Below, one piece after another: positions 41,591 through 49,799 of a stretch of 49,799 nucleotides of DNA; the first letter of the stretch is position 1; each line of letters begins with the position of its first letter. The stretch comes from Bacteroidales bacterium (GTDB lineage: Bacteria > Bacteroidota > Bacteroidia > Bacteroidales > Muribaculaceae), in contig CAAGDX010000015.1 in the NCBI GenBank assembly GCA_900768685.1, positions 1-49,799 on the forward strand, in the 5' to 3' direction. The position numbers were made by a program, and so were the translations under genes. Below the pieces are notes generated by a model, which ran no database searches, was not told the origin of the DNA, and saw nothing but the letters and a program-made list of their open reading frames with translations.

Positions 41591-43489
41591 TTATTCTCTT
41601 TCAAGGTATGTGTAACCGTAAAGTCCCGAGCGATATGTTGAGAGGAATTCACGTCCTTCTTCCGGTGTGATAATTCCGGCTTTCATAGAAGAGGTAACCC
41701 ATGTTTCCACGTTGCGAACAAGTTTTTTAGGGTTAAACTGAACGTAGTCCAAAACGTCTGAAACGGTTTCGCCTTCAAAAATCTGGTCAATCTCGTAGTG
41801 GTCGTCATAAACACTGATGTGAACGGCATTTGTGTCGCCGAAGAGATTGTGCATATCGCCAAGAATCTCCTGATAAGCACCCACGAGGAATACACCTATA
41901 TAATATGGTTCTCCCTGTTTGAGGGTATGCACGGGAATTGAATTGGCAGATCCGTGGTCTGAAATAAAGTTTGCTATTTTGCCGTCTGAGTCACAGGTTA
42001 TATCTTGCAATGTTGCCTCTTTAGTTGGTTTTTCGTCAAGACGGGAAATAGGGATAATGGGGAAAATCTGGTCGATAGCCCAGGAGTCCGGCAGCGACTG
42101 GAATAGAGAGAAATTGCAGAAATATTTGTCCGGAATCATCTTGCTGATTTTGCGCATTTCCTCCGGCGGATGCTTCATGGAAGCTGCAATTTCGCCCACT
42201 TCTCTGGCAATAGACCAGAAGAGTTTTTCCATAAGTGCACGGGAGCGAATATCAAGGAGTCCGAGGCTGAATAGGTCCAGTGCTTCCTCACGAATTTGCA
42301 GGGCATCGTGCCAACTTTCAAACATGTTTTGCTGGTTCAGGTCGTCCCAAATAGTGTAAAGTTCTCGGATAAGTTCATGGTCGGAGTCAGAGACTTCTTC
42401 GTTGTCTTTCCAGATAGGAAGTGTAGTTGTTTCAAGAACTTCAAATACGAGAATAGAGTGATGTGCAGTGAGAGAGCGACCACTTTCGTTGATAATATTG
42501 GGTTGTTTAAGACCGTTTTTCTCGCAAGCATCAACGAGTGTATAAACGGCATCGTTTGCGTATTCCTGAATGGAATAGTTCATAGAACTTTCGTTTGCGG
42601 AATTGCGAGTGCCGTCGTAGTCAACACCCAGTCCGCCGCCAATATCCACGAAATCAATGTCAAAACCGAGTTTAGACAACTGAACGTAAAACTGCATGGC
42701 TTCGCGGAGAGCGTTTTTAATGCGGCGAATCTTTGTGATTTGGCTTCCGATGTGGAAATGGATAAGTTTCAGGCAGTCCTTAAGTTCTCTGCGTTCCATG
42801 AAGTCCAGTGCTTCAAGGAGTTCGCTGGAGTTAAGACCAAATTTGCTCTGGTCTCCGCCGCTCATCTCCCATTTGCCGGAACCGGAGCTTGAAATCTTGA
42901 TGCGAATACCGATATTGGGCTTGATTTTCAGTCGTTTGGAAATATCTGCAATGAGGCGGAGCTCATTCAGCTTTTCAACAACAAGATAAATGTTTCTGCC
43001 CATTTTCTGAGCGAGCAGTGCCAGCTCGATATAATTTTCGTCTTTGTATCCGTTACAGATGATGAGAGCATTTTCTGCAATATTTGTAGCGAGTACGGCA
43101 TGAAGTTCCGGTTTTGAGCCGGCTTCAAGTCCGATATTGAATTTGTTTCCGTGTGACACGATTTCTTCCACTACCGGTCGCATCTGATTCACCTTAATAG
43201 GGTAAATAATATAGTTTTTACCGGTGTAGTTGTACTGTTCGGAAGCATTTTTAAAGCAGTTTGAAATTTTTTCCACACGGTTGTCAAGAATATCCGGGAA
43301 GCGGAGCAGAACGGGAGAACTGATGTCTCTCACTTGGAGCTCATCCATAACGTCTTTAAGGTCCACAGGAACAGATGTTTCCCTGGGAGTAACCACAACG
43401 TGACCTTTCTCGTTTATTGAAAAGTATTTGAGTCCCCAGCCGTTTATGTTATATAATTCGGCACTGTCTTCTACACGCCATTTTCTCAT
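41591..43489 (-). CDS. speA: Biosynthetic arginine decarboxylase
   Basis: 632 residues, PLP-dependent fold-III enzyme making agmatine from arginine for polyamine synthesis. Recognised by MRKWRVEDSAELYNINGWG, the PLP-lysine region NYIIYPIKVNQ, VDIGGGLGVDYDG, and NESGRSLTAHHS. Length matches the family. It lies 39 bp after the DPP III gene. Confidence 0.96.
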   Translation of the reverse strand: MRKWRVEDSAELYNINGWGLKYFSINEKGHVVVTPRETSVPVDLKDVMDELQVRDISSPVLLRFPDILDNRVEKISNCFKNASEQYNYTGKNYIIYPIKVNQMRPVVEEIVSHGNKFNIGLEAGSKPELHAVLATNIAENALIICNGYKDENYIELALLAQKMGRNIYLVVEKLNELRLIADISKRLKIKPNIGIRIKISSSGSGKWEMSGGDQSKFGLNSSELLEALDFMERRELKDCLKLIHFHIGSQITKIRRIKNALREAMQFYVQLSKLGFDIDFVDIGGGLGVDYDGTRNSANESSMNYSIQEYANDAVYTLVDACEKNGLKQPNIINESGRSLTAHHSILVFEVLETTTLPIWKDNEEVSDSDHELIRELYTIWDDLNQQNMFESWHDALQIREEALDLFSLGLLDIRSRALMEKLFWSIAREVGEIAASMKHPPEEMRKISKMIPDKYFCNFSLFQSLPDSWAIDQIFPIIPISRLDEKPTKEATLQDITCDSDGKIANFISDHGSANSIPVHTLKQGEPYYIGVFLVGAYQEILGDMHNLFGDTNAVHISVYDDHYEIDQIFEGETVSDVLDYVQFNPKKLVRNVETWVTSSMKAGIITPEEGREFLSTYRSGLYGYTYLERE

Positions 43490-43528
43490 TTCTGTAAAGT
43501 ATTTATGTTTTGGTAGGTTATAATATTG

Positions 43529-45532
43529 TTAGTTGTTAGTTAAAGGAGAATAGTCTTTTGAGTAGCGGAGATGCTGTGAAACGTAATCTTCGCCATAGTT
43601 TACGTTAACGTCTGTCACATTTCCGTTTTCATCTTTCACGAGAGTGTAAATAGGGTTGACGAATCCTCTATATGGAGGAATGTCCAGGTTTGAATATCTT
43701 TCCAGGATTTCCTGATGCAATACCGGATTAACACGCACGGCATATTGTTCTACGAGTTGACGTCCTGCTTCATAGTCTCCTGTGCTTTTTATTCTCTGTA
43801 TTTCACGGAGGAGTTCACCAAAGAGAGTACGGAGTTTGCCGTAGTCGTTTATTTTGATAAACGTTTTATCGTCAATCTTCACGAGTTCAATCACATTTTC
43901 AGCTTTGCCGTGTTCGTAGCACCATTCCGCAATGAGTTTGCGGTTTCTCATGTGTGCTTCTTCAATGTCTTTTCCCGGTTCAATGCGCACGAGCTGAGTC
44001 ATATAGCCGTTAAGGATATATTTGTAGTATTCAGCTTTGTAGGCTTCCGGGTTGTCAAGCAGTCCGAGTTCCACGAGTTTCGGGTCTGCGAGATAGTAAA
44101 GTGCAAAAAGGTCGGCACGAGTTTCTTCAAGCGTAGAGCCGTGAGCTTTCATGGCATTTGGGTCAACTCCCGGAAGAAGTCTGCCTGAACCGTGACCGAG
44201 ACATTCGTGGAGGTCTGTGTGGAGATTATCTGTTAAGAAGAGGTACTTATCCATAAGTTCTCTTGTTTCGTTGTCTATCACAAACTCTTCGTTGAAACCG
44301 TTTCCGTGGCTTGCAGCATCGTAGGCTTGAGTGATGTTCTCGATAGTAACGGATTTAGAGCCGTGAGCGGCACGAATCCAGTCGGCATTAGGAAGATTGA
44401 TTCCGATAGGAGTAGCGGGATATGAATCGCCGGCAAGAATTGCGGCAGTGATAACTTTTGCGGATACACCTTTTACCACCGGTTTTCTGAAATTCGGGTC
44501 AATCGGAGCACGGTCCTCAAACCACTGTGCGGAGTTTGACAGAATTTCAGTGCGGAGAGAAGCTGCCTCATTTTTGTAGTTTACGATAGACTCCCATGCG
44601 CCTCTCATGCCTAATGGGTCTCCGTAGTTTTCAATAAAGCCATTGATGAAGTCCACTTTGGAGAAAGTGTCGCCCGCCCAGATGATTGAATAATTGTCAA
44701 ACTCTTTCAAATCACCTGTTTGATAGTATTTAACGAGTGATTCAATAGTTTTGCGTTGAGTATCATTGTCTGCATATTCTTTAGCCTTTTGGAGGTTTTC
44801 AATAATTTTCTCTATTGCGGCAGAGTAAAGACCTCCAACACGATAAACTTGCTCTTTAATTACACCGTTTTCTTTTACTAATTTTGAGTTAAGTCCATAA
44901 GAGATTGGAGTTTCATCTTTAGGGTCTTTCATGGCTTCATAGAAAGCCTCGACTTCTGCTTGTGTCACGCCTTCATAAAGGTTACAAGCAGATGTAGTGA
45001 TAAGATCCACACCTTCAGCCTGGTTTACTCTTTTCTGCATAAAGTTCGGGTCAAACATTAGGCGAAGGAGAGTGTCGTAGTTTTCAGGTTTATAGTTTTG
45101 CGGCATTATGGATTCAAAATATCCGCGAGAAAATTCCGGCACAAATTTGTCCATAGAGTAGTGGTGGTGAACACCATTGCCAAACCAAACTTGCTTTACG
45201 TATTTCTCAAATGCCTGAAATTCCGGAGTTTCTTTGTCGCCTGTGTATGATGAATAAACGGTTTCCAGCATTTTGCGAAGCTCAAGATTGTACTTTCCGT
45301 TTTGGTCCCACATAATGTCGCGACCATAGAGAGCAGCCTCAGTGAGGTAATATACGTAAAGTTTCTGATTTAGTGTGAGATTTTCAAAATCAGGAACTTG
45401 ATAGCGGAGCACCTCAATGTCCGCAAATCTATCTACAACATATTTGAAATCATTATTATCTGTAGCTTTCATTGTAGTTGATATTGATGCAGCAATCAGT
45501 ATAGCGGCTGTGGTTTTGTTTAAGAGTGACAT
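43529..45532 (-). CDS. Dipeptidyl-peptidase III (M49), exported
   Basis: 667 residues. The zinc motif of M49 is HECLGH (H442, E443, H447), with the third ligand region EETRADLFALYYL some fifty residues later. The N-terminus is a signal peptide ending near MKATDN, so unlike the cytosolic eukaryotic enzyme it is exported, as in Bacteroides. It removes dipeptides from the N-terminus of peptides. The ATG at 45530-45532 is taken; a TTG nine bases earlier is not needed. It lies in a same-strand run with rlmI upstream. Confidence 0.93.
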   Translation of the reverse strand: MSLLNKTTAAILIAASISTTMKATDNNDFKYVVDRFADIEVLRYQVPDFENLTLNQKLYVYYLTEAALYGRDIMWDQNGKYNLELRKMLETVYSSYTGDKETPEFQAFEKYVKQVWFGNGVHHHYSMDKFVPEFSRGYFESIMPQNYKPENYDTLLRLMFDPNFMQKRVNQAEGVDLITTSACNLYEGVTQAEVEAFYEAMKDPKDETPISYGLNSKLVKENGVIKEQVYRVGGLYSAAIEKIIENLQKAKEYADNDTQRKTIESLVKYYQTGDLKEFDNYSIIWAGDTFSKVDFINGFIENYGDPLGMRGAWESIVNYKNEAASLRTEILSNSAQWFEDRAPIDPNFRKPVVKGVSAKVITAAILAGDSYPATPIGINLPNADWIRAAHGSKSVTIENITQAYDAASHGNGFNEEFVIDNETRELMDKYLFLTDNLHTDLHECLGHGSGRLLPGVDPNAMKAHGSTLEETRADLFALYYLADPKLVELGLLDNPEAYKAEYYKYILNGYMTQLVRIEPGKDIEEAHMRNRKLIAEWCYEHGKAENVIELVKIDDKTFIKINDYGKLRTLFGELLREIQRIKSTGDYEAGRQLVEQYAVRVNPVLHQEILERYSNLDIPPYRGFVNPIYTLVKDENGNVTDVNVNYGEDYVSQHLRYSKDYSPLTNN

Positions 45533-45553
45533 AATATCCAAGATTTAAAGTTT

Positions 45554-46735
45554 TTATTCAACGTATAAAATTAGTCCTTTCAGGTATTCGCCTTCCGGGT
45601 GATAGATGTTTATAGGGTGGTCTGCGGGCTGAGTGAGTTGATGCAAAATTCTCACTTTTCTGCCTGTTTGTGCGGCAGCAGAGAAAACGGCAAGTCGGAA
45701 TTGCTCTTTGTTTACTGCCTGTGAACAAGAGAAAGTGAAAAGTATGCCGCCGTGAGCTATTTTGCGGAAAGCCTGTGCATTTATTCTCTGATAGCCTCGG
45801 AGTGCATTCTTGAGAGCACTGCGGTGTTTGGCGAAAGCCGGTGGGTCAAGGATAATAAGGTCGTAAGCATCTTGCTCCATATTGTCCAAAAATTTGAACG
45901 CATCTTCTGCAAATGCTTTGTGACGATTGTCTCCGGGGAAGTTTAGTTCTACATTTTGCTCCGTGAGTGAAACAGCCTTTGCGGAAGAATCCACGGAGTG
46001 AACAAGTTCTGCACCGCCACGCATTGCATAAAAAGAGAAACCGCCGGTGTAGCAGAACATATTCAGCACGCGTCTTCCCTTGGAATAATGCTCCAGGAGA
46101 GAACGGTTGTAGCGTTGATCCACAAAGAACCCTGTTTTTTGTCCTTTGAGCCAATCCACGTGGAATTTAAGTCCGTTTTCCAGTGCTATATTTGTTTCGA
46201 ATTTACCGATAATATAGTCATTTACCGGGTCAAGTTGAGCCTTGAATGGAAGTGTCGTTTCGGACTTATAATAAACGTTTTTAATGCTGATGCCATTGAG
46301 TTTTGTGAGTGCCTCGGCAATCATTTTTCGGTGATAGTGCATACCTGGAGAGTGTGCTTGCAGCACGGCTGTGTTGCCATAAACGTCTATTACAAGACCC
46401 GGCAAAAAGTCGCCCTCGCCATGCACTAACCTGAAAGCATCGTTGTCTTCACGGATTAGTTTCAGTGCAACACGCAGATTCAGTGCCTCCTGCAGACGTT
46501 CTTCGTAGAAAGCCGCATCTATGGTTCTATCACTGAAATCAAGTATTCTCACTGCGATACTGCCAATCTGGTAGTGTCCTGTGCCTATCAGCCTGTTGTC
46601 TGAAGTAAAAACGTTTACCACATCACCTTCCTCTATACCGCTGTCAATCCGGTGGATGGCACCGGAGAATACCCATGGGTGAAAACGTTCAAGAGACTCC
46701 TCTTTGCCTCTTTTCAGATATATGTTTTTATTCAT
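45554..46735 (-). CDS. rlmI: 23S rRNA (cytosine-C5)-methyltransferase, RlmI family
   Basis: 393 residues. A PUA domain at the N-terminus (IYLKRGKEESLERFHPWVFSGAI) precedes the Rossmann domain, with VLNMFCYTGGFSFYAMRGGA as the SAM motif, IILDPPAFAKH as motif IV, and the nucleophile cysteine in FTFSCSQAV. In E. coli RlmI methylates C1962 of 23S rRNA. It begins one base after the rseP stop. Confidence 0.93.
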   Translation of the reverse strand: MNKNIYLKRGKEESLERFHPWVFSGAIHRIDSGIEEGDVVNVFTSDNRLIGTGHYQIGSIAVRILDFSDRTIDAAFYEERLQEALNLRVALKLIREDNDAFRLVHGEGDFLPGLVIDVYGNTAVLQAHSPGMHYHRKMIAEALTKLNGISIKNVYYKSETTLPFKAQLDPVNDYIIGKFETNIALENGLKFHVDWLKGQKTGFFVDQRYNRSLLEHYSKGRRVLNMFCYTGGFSFYAMRGGAELVHSVDSSAKAVSLTEQNVELNFPGDNRHKAFAEDAFKFLDNMEQDAYDLIILDPPAFAKHRSALKNALRGYQRINAQAFRKIAHGGILFTFSCSQAVNKEQFRLAVFSAAAQTGRKVRILHQLTQPADHPINIYHPEGEYLKGLILYVE

Positions 46736-46736
46736 T

Positions 46737-48161
46737 CTATTTTAAGAAAAATCTATAGATATCGTTTGCGTTTGCGTAAATGAGTAGTGCAAAAAGAATT
46801 GCCATACCTACCATTTGTGCGTATTCAACCACCTTCTCGCTTGCTGCTTTTCCCGTAATCATTTCCCAAAGCACAAACATGATGTGTCCGCCGTCAAGTG
46901 CCGGGATTGGCAAAATGTTCATAAAAGCGAGAATTACGGAAAGAAATGCCGTTATTTCCCAGAAAAGAAGCCAGCTCCAGGATTCAGGGAAAAGACTGCC
47001 GATGGCACCGAAACCGCCAACACTTTGTGCACCTTCTTTTGTAAAAATGTATTTGAGAGAAGAAACGTAAGTCACAAGTTTGTTTACACCATCTGAAATA
47101 CCTTTTGGAAATGATTCAAAAAATCCGTATTCCCTGATGTGGATGTTGTAAACGTCTGTTGGCATCATAAATGTGAAGCCAAGTTTGCCACCTTCTGTCG
47201 GTGTGGCATTGAGGGATATGTTTTCTCCGTTTCTGGTCACGGTGAGTGTGCAATTTTTGCCTGCTTGTTCTTGAAGTGCAGGCATAAATTCAGTGTAAGA
47301 CGGAGTAGGGGTATCGTTTATGGCGATAATTCGGTCACCGCTCTGCAAACCTGCTTTTTCTGCAGGGTCACCCGGCATAATGTCTTTTGCAACAACCGGA
47401 AGGCGATAACTCATAAACACTTTTTTGTCTGCAATGCGGAGTAGGAAGTTATCAGGAATAGTGATGGTAACGGTGTCTGTGCCGCCACGTAAAACTTTCA
47501 CTTCCTTAGCCTCGATGATATTCAGAATGCTATTGTCGTCTCCGGCAGAAAGTTTTTTCCCGTCTGCCATGAGTGGAATGTCGCCATCTTGGAAACCTAT
47601 TTCGTGAGCTTCCTCTATATAGTCCATTCCGGCGTATGCATCGGTGTACTCAATGTATTTTTCTCCCCAGCAGAAAGCAATGCCTGCATAAATTAAAATG
47701 GCAAGAATAAAGTTGAAAAGTACACCGCCAACCATTACGAAAAATCTTTTCCATGCAGGTTTTGAGCGGAAGTCCGTGGGGTGTGCTTCCTCTTTCATTT
47801 GCTCCGTATTCATGCTTTCGTCTATCATGCCGCCGATGCTTACGTATCCGCCGAGTGGAAGCCAACCGATTCCGTAAATAGTATCTTTCCATGATGCTTT
47901 TCCGGTTTTCAGAGTTTCTGCCTTAATAGCTTTTATCCTTTCCGCTTCTTCATCCTCGCTGAGGTTACGGCAGAAAAAGTTCCATTTGCCGGTACGAGGG
48001 TCAAAGCGTGCTATTGAAAACCAAGGATTAAAAAATAGATAAAATTTTTCTGCTCGAATACCGAAAATTCTGGCAAACAAATAGTGTCCGAATTCATGTA
48101 TTATCACGAGTAGGGAGAGGGCTGCGATAAGTTGTACTGCTTTTATGAGGAATGTTTCCAT
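46737..48161 (-). CDS. rseP: RIP site-2 zinc metalloprotease RseP
   Basis: 474 residues. The zinc motif HEFGH (22-26) lies in the first membrane helix; a PDZ domain (about 255-335; DPAEKAGLQSGDRIIAINDTPTPS) and the NILPIPALDGGH motif follow near the C-terminus. It cleaves membrane-bound proteins such as anti-sigma factors. The order dxr-rseP on the same strand is frequent in bacteria and is preserved. Confidence 0.95.
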   Translation of the reverse strand: METFLIKAVQLIAALSLLVIIHEFGHYLFARIFGIRAEKFYLFFNPWFSIARFDPRTGKWNFFCRNLSEDEEAERIKAIKAETLKTGKASWKDTIYGIGWLPLGGYVSIGGMIDESMNTEQMKEEAHPTDFRSKPAWKRFFVMVGGVLFNFILAILIYAGIAFCWGEKYIEYTDAYAGMDYIEEAHEIGFQDGDIPLMADGKKLSAGDDNSILNIIEAKEVKVLRGGTDTVTITIPDNFLLRIADKKVFMSYRLPVVAKDIMPGDPAEKAGLQSGDRIIAINDTPTPSYTEFMPALQEQAGKNCTLTVTRNGENISLNATPTEGGKLGFTFMMPTDVYNIHIREYGFFESFPKGISDGVNKLVTYVSSLKYIFTKEGAQSVGGFGAIGSLFPESWSWLLFWEITAFLSVILAFMNILPIPALDGGHIMFVLWEMITGKAASEKVVEYAQMVGMAILFALLIYANANDIYRFFLK

Positions 48162-48195
48162 TATTAGTTGTTATGTTTCTACTGATAAATAAAAA

Positions 48196-49377
48196 TTAAA
48201 TTTTGTTTGTTATTTCTTCTGCAATATTTCTTGCTTCACTATTTGATGCTACATAATCTTCATACGTAGGGCTGTCTATTCTTGTGGTTTTCTCAAGTGT
48301 CTGCATAATAGTGGAATAAATATCCGTGAATTTTATTTTCTCTTCCAAAAATGCTTTCACGGCAATTTCATTTGCGGCATTTATCACGCAAGCGGTGTTG
48401 CCGCCTTGCTCCAGTGCATATTTTCCGAGTGTGATGCAAGGGAATCTGTCTTCATCCGGCTGCTCGAAAGTGAGAGTAGGGTATTGTATGAAACTCAGTG
48501 GAGAGTCGCAGGTGGTAAGCCTTACTGTTTCTCCGAGTGCGTAGCGAATAGGCAGACGCATATCCGGCACACCGAGTTGTGCTTTTACTGCGCCGTCGTT
48601 AAATTCCACCATAGAGTGAACTATGGACTGAGGGTGAACAATTGCGGTGATTTGTTCCGGTTTTACGTCAAAGAGCCAACGAGCCTCTATTATTTCAAAA
48701 GCCTTGTTGAGCATAGTGGCAGAATCTATAGTGATTTTTTTGCCCATGCTCCAATTAGGGTGGTGGAGTGCGTCACTGAGAGTGGCATTTGCAATTTGCT
48801 CTTTTGTAAAAGTGCGGAAAGGACCACCGGAGGCAGTGATAATGATTTTTCTGATAGTGTTTCTGTCTTCGCCTACAAGACACTGATAAATTGCGGAATG
48901 TTCGGAGTCGATAGGCAAAAGTTCGGATTTGCTTTCTGCAAGTGCTTTTGTGACGATGTCGCCTGCCACAACGAGTGTTTCCTTGTTTGCGAGTGCTATT
49001 TTTTTACCGGCTTTTATAGCACGGAGTGTTGGTGCAAGTCCGCTATATCCCACAGTTGCAGTAACAACGGTGTCGAATATGTCACTTTCCATAGCGTCGT
49101 TTATTGCGTCTTGACCTGAAGCGGTTTTGATTCCGTATGGTGCAAGAGCATCACGGAGCTTGGCATATTTGTTTTCGTCTGCTATTATAGCATACTGCGG
49201 ACGGTGCTTTATTGCTTGACTGATGAGGTCATCAACACGACTTCCTGCAACCAAAATCTTTGCACGAAACATGTTCGGATATTGGCTGATAACATCAAGT
49301 GTCTGACAGCCTATTGAGCCTGTGCTACCAAGGATTGCTATATTTTTTTGTTCCACGTTAATCTTCAATTTATTCAT
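48196..49377 (-). CDS. dxr: 1-deoxy-D-xylulose-5-phosphate reductoisomerase
   Basis: 393 residues. It makes MEP in the non-mevalonate isoprenoid pathway. The NADPH motif is GSTGSIG (17-23); LPIDSEHSAIYQCL, GGPFRTF and HPNWSMGKKITIDSATMLNK are the active-site blocks. A -7 element (TAACTTTG, minus strand 49412-49405) stands 28 bp upstream, so it is the first gene of the run ending with truA. Confidence 0.97.
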   Translation of the reverse strand: MNKLKINVEQKNIAILGSTGSIGCQTLDVISQYPNMFRAKILVAGSRVDDLISQAIKHRPQYAIIADENKYAKLRDALAPYGIKTASGQDAINDAMESDIFDTVVTATVGYSGLAPTLRAIKAGKKIALANKETLVVAGDIVTKALAESKSELLPIDSEHSAIYQCLVGEDRNTIRKIIITASGGPFRTFTKEQIANATLSDALHHPNWSMGKKITIDSATMLNKAFEIIEARWLFDVKPEQITAIVHPQSIVHSMVEFNDGAVKAQLGVPDMRLPIRYALGETVRLTTCDSPLSFIQYPTLTFEQPDEDRFPCITLGKYALEQGGNTACVINAANEIAVKAFLEEKIKFTDIYSTIMQTLEKTTRIDSPTYEDYVASNSEARNIAEEITNKI

Positions 49378-49404
49378 AACTCAAGGCACACACCTTGCAA
49401 TTTG

Positions 49405-49412
49405 CAAAGTTA
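49405..49412 (-). promoter_or_regulatory. -7 element of dxr
   Basis: TAACTTTG on the minus strand, 28 bp before the dxr ATG. I see no clear -33 TTTG. Confidence 0.65.
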
Positions 49413-49605
49413 CGAAATTTTTGTGAGAAATCGTGTCTTTTGGCATAGTTATATAGGTTATATAGGTGTTTTTGTCGCAAACAAACCAAGATTTTGCCGG
49501 GCACAAACCTGCATTTGCAGTAGTCGATTTTGCACGCGTGCTCTACTGCTGCCCTAATCAATTTGGACGACACCAACAGAACGCTATTTTGAATATCTGC
49601 GATTC

Positions 49606-49794
49606 TTAAAAATAGGTTTCGTGATAAAGCTCGAAATAGACGATTCCGGTTTTAACAGAAAAACTAAGTTTATTTTCCCTTGCCAGCCACCCGATGGCGC
49701 AAGCTAATTCCAACGGGTGCAATTCTGTGACCTTCAAAAGTTCTTCCCAAGAATACTTCTGGGTGTTTAACGCACGCCAGACGATACCTGCGTT
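49606..49794 (-). pseudogene. 3' end of a small winged-helix (DUF2582-like) gene, frame interrupted at the window edge
   Basis: Read on the minus strand, bases 49794 to 49606 encode NAGIVWRALN, SWEELLKVTELHPLEL, ACAIGWLARENKLSF and VYFELYHETYF before TAA. This pattern (NAGxxWR, then xxAIGWLARExK) is that of the 60-80 residue winged-helix DUF2582 family common in Bacteroidales. The codon just before NAG is an in-frame TAA (49797-49795) within GGTAAAACGC. With one more A the reading would be Gly-Lys-Asn-Ala-Gly, as in the family. A single-base deletion or a homopolymer sequencing error is likely. The upstream part is outside the window. Confidence 0.55.
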
Positions 49795-49799
49795 TTACC

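Noticed and set aside
48406..49119. 237-codon open frame antisense to dxr
   Set aside because: It is a shadow of a well-conserved gene, with a Cys/Phe/Val-rich composition typical of antisense frames.
49448..49468. Direct repeat TTATATAGG twice in a row near 49450, considered as a CRISPR or attachment site
   Set aside because: Only two short AT-rich copies without spacers; no cas genes or integrase nearby.

Overview
This window is chromosomal DNA from a member of the Bacteroidota, most probably order Bacteroidales. The evidence is the many promoters of the Bacteroidota form (a TTTG element about 20 nt upstream of TAnnTTTG), weak or absent Shine-Dalgarno sequences, an EF-G2-type elongation factor paralog, a SusC-era style cobalamin locus with a surface beta-propeller lipoprotein, DUF4199/DUF6048/DUF6452-type genes, and C-terminal type IX secretion (T9SS) sorting-like tails. 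The T9SS-like tails argue against the genus Bacteroides itself and for a family such as Muribaculaceae, Prevotellaceae or Porphyromonadaceae relatives; this placement is inference.

Layout. 1-112: the 3' end (domains V and VI) of a group II intron entering from the left. 131-2799 (minus): a DpnII-type GATC restriction-modification operon (Dam-like methylase, endonuclease, second methylase). 3067-3852: an orphan SAM methyltransferase. 3964-6120 (minus): an EF-G paralog without the catalytic histidine. 6241-8640 (minus): an MBOAT O-acyltransferase and its probable SGNH-like partner. 8773-8846: a CAT-anticodon tRNA. 8929-18510: a cobalamin riboswitch followed by a TonB-dependent receptor and four exported proteins, three with related beta-propellers. 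18608-20496: purT and a SIMPL protein. 20659-24980 (minus): DUF4199, GT2 glycosyltransferase, DUF6452 lipoprotein, DUF6048 outer-membrane protein, rpiB, murI. 25158-26954: an MFS sugar-type transporter with a large inserted extracytoplasmic domain. 27069-35009: an AAA+ ATPase, divergent from an operon of an unknown 277-residue protein with sbcD and sbcC, separated by about 700 bp of very AT-rich DNA. 35209-38888: a compact ADP-ribose module (YopX-like protein, NrtR-like Nudix regulator, ADP-ribosylglycohydrolase with extra C-terminal domain, macro-like protein) with a perfect 19-bp palindrome at its promoter. 39054-40745: rplY, pth and an S4 RNA-binding protein. 40818-49377 (minus): truA, speA, DPP III, rlmI, rseP and dxr. 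49606-49794 (minus): the tail of a small winged-helix gene whose frame is broken at the window edge.

How parts fit together. The B12 locus is a self-contained uptake unit controlled by its riboswitch. The ADP-ribose operon looks autoregulated: a Nudix-winged-helix protein with an intact Nudix box would sense or hydrolyse ADP-ribose and bind the palindromes around its own promoter while its partners remove or bind ADP-ribose. The GATC restriction system appears to have marked the whole window: reading both strands I found only about ten GATC sites in 49.8 kb where roughly 180 would be expected from composition alone. The most promising candidates for undescribed biology are the ADP-ribose operon, the 277-residue protein with SbcCD, the transporter insert, and the tandem secreted propellers of the B12 locus.
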